Source: Candidatus Hydrogenedentota bacterium (GTDB taxonomy: Bacteria; Hydrogenedentota; Hydrogenedentia; Hydrogenedentales; SLHB01). Taken from it: a stretch of DNA of 6,867 bases. Each line of letters opens with the position of its first letter. The first letter of the stretch is position 1. The stretch lies in assembly GCA_023384315.1 (NCBI GenBank), contig JAHDWY010000141.1:1967-8833 (forward strand), in the 5' to 3' direction. A program made the position numbers and the translations under genes. The notes under the pieces are model-generated. The model saw only the letters and a program-made list of their open reading frames with translations, made no database searches and was not told the DNA's origin. This document shows positions 5,824 to 6,867 of the stretch, piece by piece.

Positions 5824-5829
5824 ACTATA
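5824..5829 (-). promoter_or_regulatory. Possible -10 element of the histone-like gene
   Basis: TATAGT on the minus strand is a 5/6 match to the -10 consensus. The expected -35 position reads TACGGT at 17-bp spacing, a poor match, so either the promoter uses another sigma factor or activator, or the call is wrong. Confidence 0.35.
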
Positions 5830-6261
5830 GCGCAAGGCCTTTCGGAACCGTACTCCGGCGCCGCGCCCGCCACCTCCTAATGTCTCAAGCCGGACATGGG
5901 GGTTTCGAATCGACGTTGGACAGGTTTGGACGGATAAGTTCCCCCACGAGGATGAGAGCCGAAGACGGGAAGGGTGCAAGCGTGAGCGGTTTGCCGTTCC
6001 GCCCGATCGCACGTCAGGTGCTCCCTCCGCGAGATTTGGGATGCGCATCCGTTCAAACGCGACCACTGCGTGTCGACTCGAACCGGGCATCGTACGCTGT
6101 TTTGTTTAAAGTTGCCCGCGCCACAGGTACGTTCCGATCGTTCTTCAACTGTATTCATGATCGCCGCGTTTGCGATCATTTCCTTGCCGCTACAACTGTT
6201 CTCGACGGCTGCAAACACGTATCGTCATGCAGCGTCTACATATGTGTGTATCAAACAATTA

Positions 6262-6282
6262 AAAAAATAGCAAGCATTTTTT
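6262..6282. repeat. A/T-rich inverted repeat
   Basis: Seven-base arms AAAAAAT and ATTTTTT flank AGCAAGC. It is the most AT-rich spot of the window. It could act as a weak bidirectional terminator or a bent-DNA/protein-binding site; it lacks a GC stem. Confidence 0.3.
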
Positions 6283-6408
6283 CTCGAATCGGCGGAAATT
6301 TTTCGGGACTTTTGGGCCCTCGCACGCCCTCTTGATCCATTCGCAACCGGTTCTCTCGCGTCTCTTCGCCCATACCTGGTGTTTCGTCGCAACGCAAATC
6401 GACATCGA

Positions 6409-6423
6409 GATCGTGCAACGATC
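6409..6423. repeat. Operator-like inverted repeat
   Basis: A perfect 6-bp inverted repeat, GATCGT-GCA-ACGATC, lies about 90 bp upstream of the SCP2 promoter -35. Its size and 3-nt spacer resemble a repressor operator, but short palindromes of this kind occur by chance. Confidence 0.25.
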
Positions 6424-6514
6424 GAGGAAACACAGCGCACGGTTTCAATCACGGATCGCCCCGTATTTCCTTGCTGAAACGCAGATCGCACTCGATGTGA
6501 GAATGCCGTATTCG

Positions 6515-6543
6515 TTGACGACTCAACGGCGCTATGCTACATT
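6515..6543 (+). promoter_or_regulatory. Promoter of the SCP2-domain gene
   Basis: TTGACG (5/6 to the -35) and TACATT (4/6 to the -10) with an exact 17-bp spacer make the best sigma-70-type promoter in the window. The start would be near 6550, giving a leader of about 160 nt. Confidence 0.55.
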
Positions 6544-6549
6544 AACCTC

Positions 6550-6710
6550 CGTCGCCAGACGTCTTGACGGTTTCGGCGGCGGGCGACAAGGTGTGGGATT
6601 CGGGGCATCAATTTCATCGTTCGTGGCGGCAACTTTCAAATCGGGCCGCCGAGGAAACAACGATAGGTCGGGCGGCGCCTGGCCGCAAAACTCGGAGGTG
6701 AGAAAGAGCG
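6550..6710 (+). promoter_or_regulatory. 5' leader of the SCP2-domain gene
   Basis: About 160 nt of GC-rich leader with possible stems: GTCGCC (from 6553) with GGCGAC near 6585-6590, and GGCGGC with GCCGCC around 6625-6652. It ends in the very strong Shine-Dalgarno GGAGGTGA (6694-6701), 9 nt before the ATG. The length suggests post-transcriptional control, but no known RNA motif is recognised. Confidence 0.35.
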
Positions 6711-6867
6711 ATGGCAGACACAGTGGAAGGATTCTTTTCGGAGCTTCAGGGCAAAGTCGACCCCGCCAAGATCAGCGGGATGAACGCGACGTACCAGTTC
6801 GCGATCACCGGCAATGGCGGCGGCGAATGGTACGTGGCAATCGCCGACGGAAAGGCGGAGGTTGCCA
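6711..6867 (+). CDS. SCP2 sterol-binding-domain protein (N-terminal part; gene runs off the window)
   Basis: The ATG is preceded by GGAGGTGA at 9-nt spacing. Fifty-two codons are visible. They match the start of an SCP2 domain: amphipathic helix VEGFFSELQGKVDPAKISGM (residues 5-24), strand ATYQFAITG (26-34), Gly-rich turn GNGGGEW (34-40), then YVAIADGKAEV (41-51). In the family this is the first helix and the first strands of a five-stranded sheet that forms a hydrophobic pocket for lipids or acyl chains. Single-domain bacterial SCP2 proteins are about 100-130 aa, so roughly half may be missing. No signal peptide is seen, so the protein is probably cytosolic. Its ligand and partner are unknown; lipid, hopanoid or acyl-CoA binding is the usual suggestion. 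It is transcribed from its own promoter, away from the other genes. Confidence 0.85.
   Translation, partial: MADTVEGFFSELQGKVDPAKISGMNATYQFAITGNGGGEWYVAIADGKAEVA

Larger units (their letters stand above)
5830..6514. other. Long intergenic region with no supported gene
   Basis: About 680 bp lie between the minus-strand histone-like transcript and the plus-strand SCP2 gene. Open frames here (5880-6335 plus, 5743-6090, 5877-6218 and 6225-6491 minus) have no family resemblance, no ribosome sites and residue use unlike proteins. From about 6060 the base composition becomes noticeably more AT-rich than the flanking genes. Small symmetric elements are seen: AAAAAAT/ATTTTTT around AGCAAGC (6262-6282) and GATCGT-GCA-ACGATC (6409-6423). 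The stretch may be regulatory, may encode an RNA, or may hold a decayed gene; nothing more can be claimed. Confidence 0.5.

Noticed and set aside
5940..6000. Glycine-riboswitch-like string (GAGAG, GCCGAAG, GGGTGCAAGC)
   Set aside because: The conserved CUCAGGCAAAAGGAC part and a downstream glycine-cleavage gene are missing.
6157..6270. Short hydrophobic frame beginning MIAAFAIISLPLQLF, resembling a small membrane protein
   Set aside because: There is no Shine-Dalgarno before the ATG and no good promoter. One hydrophobic run in AT-rich DNA is expected by chance, though a small protein cannot be fully excluded.
5880..6335. 151-residue plus-strand open frame
   Set aside because: No ribosome site, no family motifs, and Arg/Ser/Pro-rich residue use typical of chance frames in GC-rich DNA.
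6225..6491. 88-residue minus-strand frame
   Set aside because: Arg/Ser-rich, no similarity to any family I know, no ribosome site.
1..6867. CRISPR arrays, insertion sequences, phage or toxin-antitoxin genes
   Set aside because: No regularly spaced repeats other than the coding repeat in the histone-like gene, no terminal inverted repeats and no transposase or integrase frames were found.

Overview
The window is GC-rich bacterial chromosomal DNA with no mobile elements, rRNA, tRNA or CRISPR. The gene set combines sugar-metabolism families (Gfo/Idh/MocA dehydrogenase, xylose-isomerase-like TIM barrel, RuBisCO-like protein), a Lys/Ala-rich histone-H1-like protein and an SCP2-domain protein. This would suit an environmental bacterium of the Planctomycetes/Verrucomicrobia/Hydrogenedentota kind. 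That placement is a guess from gene families, not a phylogenetic result.

Left part (1-3374, minus strand): a three-gene operon read right to left. It encodes a RuBisCO-like protein (RLP, 476 aa), a Gfo/Idh/MocA oxidoreductase (358 aa) and a sugar phosphate isomerase/epimerase-type TIM-barrel protein whose last residues run off the window. The first two genes overlap by 4 nt (GTGA) and the second and third are 2 nt apart, so they are almost certainly co-transcribed. An oxidation, an isomerisation, epimerisation or decarboxylation, and an RLP-type enolisation or C-C cleavage together suggest an uncharacterised sugar or sugar-acid catabolic route. This is the most interesting part of the window.

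Middle (3375-5160): a 132-bp divergent intergenic region carries promoter-like elements and an 8-bp inverted repeat. It separates the operon from a plus-strand HAD phosphatase of the phosphoglycolate-phosphatase type. Sixteen bases beyond it, in convergent orientation, ends a minus-strand short-chain polyprenyl diphosphate synthase (IspA type). Its best start is a TTG preceded by AGGAGA, and a matching promoter lies further upstream.

Right part (5161-6867): a small histone-like gene (83 aa, almost entirely Lys, Ala and Pro in 11/12-residue repeats) has a long hairpin-rich 5' leader and a rho-independent terminator about 160 nt after its stop. Next comes a non-coding stretch of about 650 bp. 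A plus-strand promoter (TTGACG-17-TACATT) then leads through a leader of about 160 nt to an SCP2 sterol-carrier-domain gene cut by the window end.
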